DNA of 64,000 bases from Oscillospiraceae bacterium (lineage in GTDB: Bacteria > Bacillota > Clostridia > Oscillospirales > Ruminococcaceae). The stretch spans positions 1 to 64,000 of the forward strand of contig JAFSEU010000006.1 of NCBI GenBank assembly GCA_017435565.1, in the 5' to 3' direction. Under the pieces are notes generated by a model. It was not told the origin of the DNA. It was given only the letters and a program-made list of their open reading frames with translations, and ran no database searches. The translations under genes and the position numbers were made by a program. Positions 9,319 to 19,001 of the stretch are shown here, one piece after another (position 1 is the stretch's first letter; the number at the start of each line of letters is the position of its first letter).

Positions 9319-10050
9319 ATGGCCAAGAAGAATGTTTCAATGCCGCTTGATAAAAGCAAAATGCCAAAGCACGTTGCTTTTATCATGGACGGTAACGGAA
9401 GATGGGCAAAAAAACGAGGTCTTCCACGAAAATTCGGACACGCTGAGGGTGCAAAAACCTTTAGAAAAATCCTGCGCTACTGCAAAAGCATCGGCATTGA
9501 ATATGTAAGCTTTTATGCATTTTCGACCGAAAACTGGAAAAGACCGCAGGATGAAGTCAACGCAATAATGAACCTTTTTAGGGATTATTTAAAAGACCTC
9601 GAAAACTTTCTTGCAGAAGAATGTCGAGCTGTTTTCATCGGCGACAAAAGCATTTTCGATGAAGACATAAGACTCAGCATGGAGGATTTTGAACGCCGCA
9701 CTGCACATTGTGACAAGATGACGATGCTGCTTGCAGTAAATTACGGCGGACGTGATGAAATCGTCAACGCCGCGAGAATTCTTGCCCAAAAAGTTCAAGA
9801 CAGTGAAATGACTGTTTCTGACATAAATGAAGAAACAGTCAATTCTCAGCTTTATACTGCTTGCGCTCCCGACGTTGACCTTATGATAAGACCGAGCGGT
9901 GAACAGAGAATTTCAAATTTTCTATTGTGGCAGAGCGCTTATGCAGAGTTTTATTACACAGATGTTCTCTGGCCCGATTTTTCGCCGAAACACCTCGACG
10001 CTGCTATTGAAGAATTTTCAAACAGAAAGCGCCGTTTCGGCGGAATTTAA
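9319..10050 (+). CDS. uppS: Isoprenyl transferase (undecaprenyl diphosphate synthase)
   Basis: Cis-prenyltransferase that condenses farnesyl-PP with IPP units to undecaprenyl-PP, the lipid carrier for wall synthesis; cytosolic, at the membrane. 243 residues. Signature motifs: FIMDGNGRWAKKRG with the catalytic Asp, GHAEGAKTF, YAFSTENWKRP and the C-terminal RPSGEQRISNF plus YTDVLWPDF. It supplies lipid carrier in the same block that makes the isoprenoid precursors (dxr, ispG). Confidence 0.96.
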   Translation: MAKKNVSMPLDKSKMPKHVAFIMDGNGRWAKKRGLPRKFGHAEGAKTFRKILRYCKSIGIEYVSFYAFSTENWKRPQDEVNAIMNLFRDYLKDLENFLAEECRAVFIGDKSIFDEDIRLSMEDFERRTAHCDKMTMLLAVNYGGRDEIVNAARILAQKVQDSEMTVSDINEETVNSQLYTACAPDVDLMIRPSGEQRISNFLLWQSAYAEFYYTDVLWPDFSPKHLDAAIEEFSNRKRRFGGI

Positions 10051-10111
10051 ACAAAACCTTTATGTCAATGTGTATGCCTTTACATACATTTTGACTGAAA
10101 CGGAGTAAATT

Positions 10112-10942
10112 ATGGCAAAAAGAATAATTACCGCACTCGTGGCTATCCCGATTGCGATACTTATGCTTGTATTATACAAAACTGTTTTTTTCAACATTGC
10201 CGCAGGTGTCATCGGCGGTATGATTGCGTTTGAGCTGTTACGGGCAACCGGCTGTCTTGAGCATAAAGCTTTTGCTTACCCAACAATTGCTTTTGCTGCC
10301 TCTTTCCCGATAATGATGTACCGCCATCTTTATCATACTCTCCCCTTTTTAGTTGCAATCTATCTTCTGCTGATGTTTTCACTGATGCTTAAAAACTATG
10401 AGAAAGTAAAATATGAAAAGCTGTTCTTTATGATAGCTGTTTCAATTCTCATATGCGGCTCAATGTACTGCTTTGTTGATATGACAACTCTGCATAAACG
10501 TTATGGAATAATTTATCTGACCCTTGCATTATGCCTTTCATGGATTGCAGATTCGGGCGCTTACTTTGCGGGAACCTTTCTCGGCAAGCATAAGCTTTGT
10601 CCAAACATCAGCCCCAAAAAGACTGTCGAAGGTTTTATAGGCGGTCTTCTGACCAACGGTATATTCGTTGTTATTTTTAATCTTGTCTATGTAAAAATAT
10701 GCGCTTCAAACGGCATCGACCTTGAGGTTAATTATATTGTTTCGTTTCTGCTTGGTGCTGTTTGCGCAGCTGTCGGATTACTCGGTGACCTTACCGCCTC
10801 GATCATCAAAAGGCAATGCGGCATTAAGGATTACGGTAAGCTCTTCCCCGGACATGGAGGAATGGTTGACCGTTTTGACAGTGTAATGTTTGTAGTTCCA
10901 TTTACATACTTTGCACTCCATCTGTTCAGTATTTATAAATAA
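10112..10942 (+). CDS. cdsA: Phosphatidate cytidylyltransferase
   Basis: Integral membrane enzyme making CDP-diacylglycerol from phosphatidate and CTP, the branch point of phospholipid synthesis. 276 residues with about eight hydrophobic helices. The C-terminal family signature is clear: SIIKRQCGIKDYGKLFPGHG followed by GMVDRFDS. It starts behind CGGAG, 61 bases after uppS. A stem-loop follows it before dxr. Confidence 0.95.
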   Translation: MAKRIITALVAIPIAILMLVLYKTVFFNIAAGVIGGMIAFELLRATGCLEHKAFAYPTIAFAASFPIMMYRHLYHTLPFLVAIYLLLMFSLMLKNYEKVKYEKLFFMIAVSILICGSMYCFVDMTTLHKRYGIIYLTLALCLSWIADSGAYFAGTFLGKHKLCPNISPKKTVEGFIGGLLTNGIFVVIFNLVYVKICASNGIDLEVNYIVSFLLGAVCAAVGLLGDLTASIIKRQCGIKDYGKLFPGHGGMVDRFDSVMFVVPFTYFALHLFSIYK

Positions 10943-10949
10943 TTTTCAG

Positions 10950-10976
10950 GGCAGCCGTTATTTTTTATCGGCTGCC
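10950..10976 (+). other. Hairpin between cdsA and dxr
   Basis: Perfect 8-base-pair inverted repeat GGCAGCCG / CGGCTGCC around an 11-base T-rich loop. There is no T-run after it, so it is more likely an attenuating or mRNA-stabilising hairpin than a full terminator. Confidence 0.6.
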
Positions 10977-11005
10977 GCTGTTCGGTTATAAAGGAATATT
11001 ATTTT

Positions 11006-12145
11006 ATGAAAAAGATTTCTGTTTTAGGTTCAACTGGCTCAATCGGTACTCAGACGCTTGATGTTGCAAGAGCAAACAACTACTGTGTCAGAGCTCTTGC
11101 CGCAAACAACAGCGTAGAACTTTTAGCTAATCAGGCAAGAGAATTTTCTCCCGAAATCGTCTGTATCGGCAATAAAAATATGCTAAGTAAACTCAAGGAC
11201 GCACTCAACGGCACAAGCTGTAAAATTGTCTGCGGAATGGACGGTCTGTGCGAAATTGCATCAATGTGTGATGTTGACATAATGGTAAACGCTCTTGTCG
11301 GAATGATAGGGCTTTTGCCTACACTGACAGCTATTGACAACAAAACCGACATTGCCCTAGCAAACAAGGAAACACTTGTTACCGGCGGAGAACTTGTTAT
11401 AAACAAAGCAAGAGAAAATAATGTTAAAATTTATCCTGTTGACAGCGAGCATTCTGCAATTTTTCAATGCCTTCAGGGCAACGATGGCAATAAAATTTCA
11501 AAAATAATTCTTACTGCATCAGGCGGTCCTTTCTTTGGCAAGACAAAGGCTGAACTTAAAAACGTCACAATTGCACAGGCACTCAATCATCCGAACTGGA
11601 GCATGGGAAAGAAAATCACAATTGATTCCGCAACATTGATGAACAAAGGATTGGAGTTCATCGAGGCAAAGTGGCTGTTTGGCCTTGACCCGTCACAGAT
11701 CGAAATTGTTGTTCACAGGCAGAGTGTTGTTCACTCGGCTGTTGAGTTTGCTGACAATTCGGTTATTGCTCAGTTGGGTGTTCCCGATATGAAGATTCCG
11801 ATTCAATATGCACTGACGTATCCGAACAGACTGAAATGTGATGTAAAAAAACTGTCACTAACAGATTATGGCAATTTAACCTTTGAAAAGCCTGATTTTG
11901 AAACATTTGACTGCCTGAGAGCTTGTATTGATGCGATAAAGCTCGGCGGCACATATCCATGCATAGTCAATGCTGTTAATGAAGAGGCAGTTGCAATGTT
12001 CCTTGATGAAAAAATCAGCTTTCTCAGAATCGGCGAGCTCAGTCTTGCGGCTCTTAAAGAATTTACAAAATGCAGCGTTTCATCATATGAAGATATCATC
12101 AAAGCAGAAAAGGAAGCACGCCGCTTTGTAGCTGAAACTGCATAA
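11006..12145 (+). CDS. dxr: 1-deoxy-D-xylulose 5-phosphate reductoisomerase
   Basis: Second step of the MEP isoprenoid route, DXP to 2-C-methyl-D-erythritol 4-phosphate with NADPH; the fosmidomycin target. 379 residues. NADPH-binding GSTGSIGTQTLDV at residues 7-19; ALANKETLVTGG; metal-binding VDSEHSAIFQC; the flexible loop HPNWSMGKKITIDSATLMNK. AAAGGA precedes the ATG. Pathway partner ispG lies two genes downstream. Confidence 0.96.
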   Translation: MKKISVLGSTGSIGTQTLDVARANNYCVRALAANNSVELLANQAREFSPEIVCIGNKNMLSKLKDALNGTSCKIVCGMDGLCEIASMCDVDIMVNALVGMIGLLPTLTAIDNKTDIALANKETLVTGGELVINKARENNVKIYPVDSEHSAIFQCLQGNDGNKISKIILTASGGPFFGKTKAELKNVTIAQALNHPNWSMGKKITIDSATLMNKGLEFIEAKWLFGLDPSQIEIVVHRQSVVHSAVEFADNSVIAQLGVPDMKIPIQYALTYPNRLKCDVKKLSLTDYGNLTFEKPDFETFDCLRACIDAIKLGGTYPCIVNAVNEEAVAMFLDEKISFLRIGELSLAALKEFTKCSVSSYEDIIKAEKEARRFVAETA

Positions 12146-12204
12146 TCCGAATTTTTGCGCATAAAACATAAATATACAGATACTCAGCAATTGAAAGGAC
12201 AAAT

Positions 12205-13449
12205 ATGAATATTACGACAATTTTGATAGCGCTTGTAGTTTTCGGCGTTATAACCGCAATTCACGAGTTCGGACATTTCATCGTTGCAAAATGGTGTAGT
12301 GTAAAGGTTTTGAAATTTGCAATCGGCATGGGGCCGTGCCTTTTGAAAAAACAAATCGGCGAGACCGAATATTCTCTGCGCCTTTTTCCCGTAGGCGGAT
12401 ATTGCTCGATGGAAGGCGAAGACGAAGCGAGCGACAATGAGCGTGCCTTTAACAACAAAAAACCGTGGCAAAGGTTTCTGGTACTTGTTGCGGGCGCTAC
12501 GATGAATATTATCCTTGGCTTTATTCTCATCGTTGTTGTAACCTGTATGGACGCAGACATCTGCGAAAACAAAATCGGAGGCTTCAGAGCAAACGCAACA
12601 AGCTCTCAATGCGGTCTGCAGGTCGGCGATGAAATTATTAAAATTGACGGTATGAGAGTTTTTACCGAAACTGATATATCATATAAGCTTGCCAACACTA
12701 CTGATGATACTTTTGACCTTACTGTAAAACGCAACGGCGAAAAAGTGAAGCTTAATGATGTAAAATTCTATCATCAGTATTATTATTACTACTTTTATTA
12801 TGCAAGAACCGACGAGGCAACCGGCGAACAAATAATTATCAAGAATCCTTCAGATTATTCTGCAGATGAGCTGAAAACCTTTGAGAAAGTGCCTGTTGCT
12901 GATATTGAAAATCTTACCGATGAAGAAAAAACATATGTAAAAATGCTCAAAATCACGACGGATGAAATGCAGTCGGAATATACTCAGGAACAGCTATCGG
13001 AATTTCTGACCGCAGAAAGCACGTTTGATTTTTACATTACAACAAAAAACAAAACCGTTTTCGGTGTTATCGGATATTCACTCAAAAAGACCGTAACATA
13101 TTCAAGGCTTATTGTTATGACATTTATCGACCTTCTCAGAGGAAAGTACGGTCTTAAGGATATGAGCGGCCCCATCGGAGTAATTGATGTCATCAGCGAC
13201 GCTTCTCAAAACGGTATATACGACGTACTTGTCATTGTTATAATCATTACGATAAACGTCGGTGTGTTCAATCTTCTTCCGCTTCCTGCGCTCGACGGCG
13301 GACGAATCGTTTTTGTAATAATCGAGGCTATCCGCAGAAAGCCTGTACCGCCCGAAGCTGAAGGCTTTGTGCATTTTATCGGATTTGCCTTGCTGATGCT
13401 TCTGACTTTGGTCGTAACCTTCAGCGATATATCGAAATTCTTTGCTTGA
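12205..13449 (+). CDS. rseP: RIP metalloprotease RseP (site-2 protease)
   Basis: Intramembrane zinc protease that cuts anti-sigma factors and leftover signal peptides. 414 residues. HEFGH zinc motif in the first transmembrane helix (about residues 20-24), a PDZ domain after it (SSQCGLQVGDEIIKIDG), and the second active-site motif NLLPLPALDGGR near the C-terminus. Between the PDZ domain and the last helices there is an insertion of about 100 residues that begins with a tyrosine run (YYYYYFYY at about 193-200) and is acidic, making the protein longer than most. The position between dxr and ispG is the classic one. Confidence 0.94.
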   Translation: MNITTILIALVVFGVITAIHEFGHFIVAKWCSVKVLKFAIGMGPCLLKKQIGETEYSLRLFPVGGYCSMEGEDEASDNERAFNNKKPWQRFLVLVAGATMNIILGFILIVVVTCMDADICENKIGGFRANATSSQCGLQVGDEIIKIDGMRVFTETDISYKLANTTDDTFDLTVKRNGEKVKLNDVKFYHQYYYYYFYYARTDEATGEQIIIKNPSDYSADELKTFEKVPVADIENLTDEEKTYVKMLKITTDEMQSEYTQEQLSEFLTAESTFDFYITTKNKTVFGVIGYSLKKTVTYSRLIVMTFIDLLRGKYGLKDMSGPIGVIDVISDASQNGIYDVLVIVIIITINVGVFNLLPLPALDGGRIVFVIIEAIRRKPVPPEAEGFVHFIGFALLMLLTLVVTFSDISKFFA

Positions 13450-13474
13450 AATTATATAGAATCGGAGATTTGCT

Positions 13475-14512
13475 ATGAGAAACATCAAGCCCGTAAAGGT
13501 TGGCAGCTGTGTTCTTAACGGTGAGCACATTTATATTCAATCAATGCTTTCGACACCTTCTTATGATATCGAAGCAAGTGTCAATCAAGCTGTTGAGCTT
13601 GAAAAAACGGGGTGTGAAATTGTTCGCGCCGCCATTCCCGATAAGGACGCATTAAAGCTGATTCCTGCGATTAAGGAAAAAATATCAATTCCGCTTGTCG
13701 CAGACATTCACTTTGATTACAGGCTTGCAATCGAAGCGGCTCATTGCGGCATTGACAAAATCCGTATAAATCCCGGAAACATTGGCGACAAGGACAGAAT
13801 CAAGGCTGTCGCCGATATATGCAGAGAGAAAAAAATTCCCATCAGAATCGGTGTAAACGGCGGTTCTCTGGAAAAGGATATTCTCGAAAAGCATGGCAGG
13901 GTCACAGCACAAGCTCTGGTTGAAAGTGCAAAAAGGCACATAGGCTTGCTTAATGAATTTGATTTTGATGATATCGTCGTTTCAATCAAGGCTTCAAATG
14001 TTCAGACAATGATTGAAAGCTACAGACTTATGGCAAGTCAGACTGAATATCCTCTGCATCTTGGCGTTACCGAAGCCGGCACCGAGCGAATGGGTGTTAT
14101 AAAATCTGCAATCGGAATCGGCTCACTACTTGCCGACGGTATCGGTGAAACTATCAGAGTTTCGCTGACATCCGACCCTGTAAGAGAAATTTATGCCGCA
14201 AAGGACATTTTAAAAGCTCTCGGAAAAACGGGCGGATGTGAAATTGTTTCATGCCCTACCTGCGGTAGAACACGAATTGACATTGTAAAATATGCGAGTA
14301 TTATTGAAAATGCCGTAAAAGACATTGATAAAAATATTAAAATTGCTGTAATGGGTTGCGTCGTCAACGGAATCGGCGAAGGTCGAGAGGCCGACATCGG
14401 CATTGCAGGCGGAGACGGCTGTGCTGTTCTTTTCAAGCACGGCGAAATAATAAGAAAAATCAACGAGGATGATATTGTTTCCGAGCTTTTGAAGGAAATT
14501 GAAGCCTTTTAA
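13475..14512 (+). CDS. ispG: 4-hydroxy-3-methylbut-2-enyl diphosphate synthase
   Basis: Penultimate MEP-pathway step, an Fe-S enzyme that reduces and opens MEcPP to HMBPP. 345 residues, the short bacterial form. TIM-barrel part with VADIHFDYRLA and KIRINPGNIG; C-terminal 4Fe-4S domain with SCPTCGRT and AVMGCVVNGIGE supplying the three cysteines and a glutamate. GGAG ahead of the ATG at 13475. Needs the Fe-S supply of the nifS/nifU type. Confidence 0.96.
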   Translation: MRNIKPVKVGSCVLNGEHIYIQSMLSTPSYDIEASVNQAVELEKTGCEIVRAAIPDKDALKLIPAIKEKISIPLVADIHFDYRLAIEAAHCGIDKIRINPGNIGDKDRIKAVADICREKKIPIRIGVNGGSLEKDILEKHGRVTAQALVESAKRHIGLLNEFDFDDIVVSIKASNVQTMIESYRLMASQTEYPLHLGVTEAGTERMGVIKSAIGIGSLLADGIGETIRVSLTSDPVREIYAAKDILKALGKTGGCEIVSCPTCGRTRIDIVKYASIIENAVKDIDKNIKIAVMGCVVNGIGEGREADIGIAGGDGCAVLFKHGEIIRKINEDDIVSELLKEIEAF

Positions 14513-14527
14513 GGAGAAAAACTGTTT

Positions 14528-17500
14528 ATGACTGTAACTATCGGTGAGCTTTTTAAGGCAAATGAGGAATTTATCAAATCCATTCCTCAGAATATGCTTT
14601 CGGGCTATGTTCTTAAAATTGCCCACTCTGAGGATTTTAAATACATAAGGCTGACGCTAAAGCTTAACGAGCTTATTTCATACGATGGTATATGCACTTT
14701 TGAAAACGAATGTGCGAAAGCGCTTGATGCAAAGGGCGTAAGCGTTGTATGCAAATATACGCCCGATATGATATGTGTGGAATATTTTGCAACACTGATT
14801 TCTAAACTGAAAACCCGTTGCAGTGTATGCAACGGTTATCTTGATGACGCTGACTGCAAAATTGAAGATAAAAAACTTATTATCAACGTCAGACACGGTG
14901 GAAAGCTGCTTGTTGATTCAGATGTATGCCGACTTCTGAGCGAGCTGATTTATGAGGAATTTTCCGTTAAATATGAAGTTATGCTCGACGGCTCGCTTGA
15001 ATACGACGAGGATGAGCATTTAAGGGCAGTAAGCGAAATTCAAAGCACACTCCCGAAATACATTGAACCCGAACCTAAGAGATTTGAAGCACCGAGCGCA
15101 TCAAATCTTGAGGATGTCACAGTTTTCGCAAACAATGTTACTCTCCCCTTCAAGTTTACGGATACCGTTGTTATAAAAAACCGTAAAAATTCAAAATCTG
15201 CTATGTTCAAGGAGTCTCCGATTGAGCTTTCAGAAGCTATAAAGAAAAGCGGCAGAGTAACAATCTGCGCCGAGGTCTTTGACAAGGGCGAAGCCGACTG
15301 GAAGGAAACGGCTGACGGCAACAACAAACGTATCAAATATTATATTACTGACTACACCGCTTCGATTATTGTTTCGGATTTTGTTTCTGTCGAATCCGAG
15401 ACCTGCAAGCTGTATTCAAGCGAGTTAAAAAATGGCCGCTATGTCGTGATTACGGGCAGGCTCGAATGGGACAATTACTCAAAAGACTATTGCATCAGAC
15501 CCGACTGCGTAGCAGCGGTAAAGAAGGAATTCACAAGGCTTGATAAGGCTGAAGTAAAGCGTGTCGAGCTTCACGCGCATACAACAATGTCAGCTGAAGA
15601 CGCTATCTGCGGAGCTGACGAGTTGATTGAGCGTGCAGCTCTTTGGGGACATACCGCAATTGCTATTACCGACCACGGTGTTGTCCAGGCATTCCCCAAA
15701 GCAGCTTCAAGTGCTTCAAAAGTCAAAAAAAGCGGCAAGGAGATGAAAATTCTTTACGGCTGCGAGGGATATCTTGTAGATGACACAGCATCGCTGAAAA
15801 TTCTTTTTGACCCTAATGGTAATATTGCAAATGATTCAAGAAGCATTTCCGAGGATATAATATGCTTTGACCTTGAAACAACAGGGCTTAGCCCTCATAA
15901 GGACAGAATCACGGAAATCGGTGCTGTCAAGATAAGGGATATGCAGATTATTGACAGCTTCGGAACACTTGTGAATCCGGGGATGCCGATTTCTTCAAAA
16001 ATTACTGAATTGACCGGCATTACAAATGAAATGGTTGCGAACGCACCATCACAGGAAAAAGCGCTACGCGATTTTCTGGATTTCTGCGGCGATAATCCCG
16101 TGCTTGTTGCACACAACGCAGGCTTTGATACGTCATTTATCAACGAAGCATTAAAACGATTTGATATTGATTATAAATATGTCGCCGCTGATACGGTTGC
16201 TATGAGCCGCAGTCTGCACCCCGAGCTTACACGCCACAAACTTGACACGGTTGCAAAGCATTTGAAGCTCGGCAGCTTCAATCATCACAGAGCTGTTGAT
16301 GACGCTATGATGCTGGCGCAGATTTTTATTAAAATGACGCAGCGTCTGATAAAAGAAAACGGGCTTAAAACTGTTGGCGACCTTAACACTAAATCTGCAA
16401 ATATTGATGTCAAAAAGCTTGACTCCTACCATATTGTTCTGCTTGTGAAAAACAAAGTCGGATTGAAAAATCTGTATAAGCTTGTTTCCTACGGTTTTCT
16501 TGATTATTATAACAAGACAAGACGCCGCCCGCTTATACCCAAGTCGGTGCTGATGACTCACAAGGAAGGCTTGATTATCGGCGCTGCCTGTGAAGCCGGC
16601 GAGGTTTTTCAGGCTGTATATAACGGTAAAAGTGCAAAAGATATCGATAAAATCTGTGAGCTTTATGATTATCTTGAAATACAGCCCCATATGAACAATG
16701 CCTTTATGATAAGGGACGGACTTGTTGAAAATGAGGACGAGCTGATAAAGCTCAACAAGCAAATCGTTAATCTGGGAATCAGATTGAACAAGCCTGTTTG
16801 CGCAACCTGCGACATTCATTTTTTAGACCCCGACGATGCAATATACAGAACTGTAATGCAGGCGGGAAAAGGCTTTTCCGATTGTCAGTTCCAGCCTCCG
16901 CTTTACTATCGCACGACTGAGGAAATGCTTGCTGAGTTTAAATATTTGGGCGATGAAAAAGCGTATGAGGTCGTCGTTACAAACACAAATATGATTGCCG
17001 ATATGATAGAAGACGGCATAAAACCCATTCCTGACGGTACATATAACCCCGAAATGGAAGGCAGCGAAGAAAAGCTGCGCCAGATCACTCACGAAAAAGC
17101 AGAATCGATTTATGGCACACCCTTGCCTGAAATTGTCGGCTCAAGGCTTGATACCGAGCTTAATTCAATTATCAAGCATGGCTATGCTGTTTTGTATATA
17201 ATCGCACAGATGCTTGTGGCTTATTCGGAAGAAAACGGTTATCTCGTGGGCTCGCGTGGTTCGGTAGGTTCTTCATTTGTTGCGTCAATGGCAGGTATCT
17301 CAGAGGTTAACCCTTTGCCGCCGCATTATGTCTGCCCCAAATGCAAATATTCTGAATTTGACAACACGGGACAATACGGCTCGGGATACGATATGCCCGA
17401 AAAAAAATGCCCCGAATGCGGCGCTGATTTGAATCGTGACGGACACGACATTCCTTTTGCAACGTTCCTTGGCTTTGACGGCGACAAATGCCCCGATATA

Positions 17501-18922
17501 GACCTTAACTTCTCGGGCGAAGTTCAAAGCAAGGTTCATCAATATACAGAAACACTTTTCGGAAAGGAAAATGTATTTAAAGCAGGAACAGTTTCGGCTT
17601 ATCAGGATAAAACTGCCTTCGGATTTGCAAAGAAATACGCCGAAATGTTCAACTTGGAACTTTCGCAGACTGAAATCCGCAGGCTTGCGCTCGGTTTTTG
17701 CGGCGTCAAACGAACAACAGGTCAGCACCCGGGCGGTATGGTTGTTGTTCCCTCAAAATATGAGGTATATGACTTCACACCCGTTCAGCACCCCGCAGAG
17801 GATGCAGATTCTGACATCGTAACAACACATTATGATTTCCATTCACTCCATGATACTCTTTTAAAGCTGGACGAGCTCGGTCACGATGTGCCGACAATTT
17901 ACAAGCATCTTGAAGACATGACAGGTGTTAAAATTTCAGACGTCCCCACGACCGACCCGAACGTTATCAAGATAATGACTTCGCCCGAGCCGCTTGGTGT
18001 CACAGAAGAAGAAATATACAGCAAAACCGGCAGTCTCGGCATTCCCGAAATGGGTACAAGCTTTACAAGGCAGATGCTTATCGATGCGCAACCAAAGCGC
18101 TTTTCTGACCTTTTACAGATTTCGGGACTTTCTCACGGCACGGATGTATGGCTTGGAAACGCGCAGGACCTTATCAACAACGGAACCTGCACTATCAGCG
18201 AGGTTATCGGAACACGTGACTCGATTATGACTTATCTGATATATAAAGGTCTCGAGCCGGGTCTTGCATTCAAAATTACTGAAGCCACAAGAAAAGGCAA
18301 AGCTAAAAGCTTCTTTTCACCTGAAATCATTCAGGAAATGAAGTCACACAATGTGCCTGACTGGTACATTGAAAGCTGCCTGAAAATCAAATATATGTTC
18401 CCGAAGGCTCACGCTACGGCATATGTAATCTCTGCAATAAAACTCGGCTGGTTCAAGATATATTACCCGCTTGAGTTCTATGCTACCACATTTACAGTTA
18501 AGGGCGGCGACTTTGATGTTGCGACTGCTGCCGCCGGAAAGCAGGCTGTACACGACCTTATTGAAGAGCTTATCGCAAAAGGTAATGAGCGATCCGCTAA
18601 AGAAACCGACACACTTGATACGATGTATCTCGTAAACGAAATGCTCTGCCGCGGATACGAATTTCTGCCTGTTGATTTGTTCAAGTCACACGCCAACAAA
18701 TTTACTATTGAAGACGGAAAAATCAGAATTCCATTCGGTGCGGTCAGCGGTGTCGGTGAAATTGCAGCGCAAAGTATGTATGAAACCGTGCAGAAAGGCG
18801 GATTTATGTCCGTTGAGGAATTTGCTGTGCAAAGCGGTGCAACAAAAACTACAATTGAACAATTTGAGCGTATGGGTGCTTTGGGTAATCTGCCGAAAAG
18901 CAGTCAGCTCAGCTTCTTTTAA
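14528..18922 (+). CDS. polC: DNA polymerase III alpha subunit, PolC type (Gram-positive replicase)
   Basis: Main replicative polymerase of low-GC Gram-positives with built-in proofreading. 1464 residues, usual length. Order: N-terminal and OB-fold regions to about 340; PHP domain from 349 (HAHTTMSAED); DEDD 3'-5' exonuclease inserted from 446 (CFDLETTG, Asp448/Glu450) to about 610 (HRAVDDAMM); the rest of PHP; a zinc-binding module with CPKC and CPEC around 935-965; polymerase catalytic aspartates 990 and 992 in CPDIDLNFSGE; fingers and C-terminal region ending QLSFF. GGAG precedes the ATG, 15 bases after ispG. It closes the block; proS, often present before polC in Bacilli, is absent. Confidence 0.97.
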   Translation: MTVTIGELFKANEEFIKSIPQNMLSGYVLKIAHSEDFKYIRLTLKLNELISYDGICTFENECAKALDAKGVSVVCKYTPDMICVEYFATLISKLKTRCSVCNGYLDDADCKIEDKKLIINVRHGGKLLVDSDVCRLLSELIYEEFSVKYEVMLDGSLEYDEDEHLRAVSEIQSTLPKYIEPEPKRFEAPSASNLEDVTVFANNVTLPFKFTDTVVIKNRKNSKSAMFKESPIELSEAIKKSGRVTICAEVFDKGEADWKETADGNNKRIKYYITDYTASIIVSDFVSVESETCKLYSSELKNGRYVVITGRLEWDNYSKDYCIRPDCVAAVKKEFTRLDKAEVKRVELHAHTTMSAEDAICGADELIERAALWGHTAIAITDHGVVQAFPKAASSASKVKKSGKEMKILYGCEGYLVDDTASLKILFDPNGNIANDSRSISEDIICFDLETTGLSPHKDRITEIGAVKIRDMQIIDSFGTLVNPGMPISSKITELTGITNEMVANAPSQEKALRDFLDFCGDNPVLVAHNAGFDTSFINEALKRFDIDYKYVAADTVAMSRSLHPELTRHKLDTVAKHLKLGSFNHHRAVDDAMMLAQIFIKMTQRLIKENGLKTVGDLNTKSANIDVKKLDSYHIVLLVKNKVGLKNLYKLVSYGFLDYYNKTRRRPLIPKSVLMTHKEGLIIGAACEAGEVFQAVYNGKSAKDIDKICELYDYLEIQPHMNNAFMIRDGLVENEDELIKLNKQIVNLGIRLNKPVCATCDIHFLDPDDAIYRTVMQAGKGFSDCQFQPPLYYRTTEEMLAEFKYLGDEKAYEVVVTNTNMIADMIEDGIKPIPDGTYNPEMEGSEEKLRQITHEKAESIYGTPLPEIVGSRLDTELNSIIKHGYAVLYIIAQMLVAYSEENGYLVGSRGSVGSSFVASMAGISEVNPLPPHYVCPKCKYSEFDNTGQYGSGYDMPEKKCPECGADLNRDGHDIPFATFLGFDGDKCPDIDLNFSGEVQSKVHQYTETLFGKENVFKAGTVSAYQDKTAFGFAKKYAEMFNLELSQTEIRRLALGFCGVKRTTGQHPGGMVVVPSKYEVYDFTPVQHPAEDADSDIVTTHYDFHSLHDTLLKLDELGHDVPTIYKHLEDMTGVKISDVPTTDPNVIKIMTSPEPLGVTEEEIYSKTGSLGIPEMGTSFTRQMLIDAQPKRFSDLLQISGLSHGTDVWLGNAQDLINNGTCTISEVIGTRDSIMTYLIYKGLEPGLAFKITEATRKGKAKSFFSPEIIQEMKSHNVPDWYIESCLKIKYMFPKAHATAYVISAIKLGWFKIYYPLEFYATTFTVKGGDFDVATAAAGKQAVHDLIEELIAKGNERSAKETDTLDTMYLVNEMLCRGYEFLPVDLFKSHANKFTIEDGKIRIPFGAVSGVGEIAAQSMYETVQKGGFMSVEEFAVQSGATKTTIEQFERMGALGNLPKSSQLSFF

Positions 18923-18923
18923 C

Positions 18924-18952
18924 TTGACATTGTCGTGATAGCGTGATAATAT
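18924..18952 (+). promoter_or_regulatory. Promoter of the histidine operon
   Basis: TTGACA (18924-18929), 17-base spacer, TAATAT (18947-18952), beginning one base after the polC stop. The resulting leader is only about 40 bases, leaving no room for a T-box, so no His-tRNA attenuation is visible. Confidence 0.75.
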
Positions 18953-19001
18953 ATTACTATGTTAGCACACTAAAGCGATATGCATATGAATGGAGATATA
19001 T

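Noticed and set aside
16151-16819. 222-residue minus-strand open frame inside polC
   Set aside because: Antisense shadow of the PolC PHP/polymerase region; no ribosome site, no motif.
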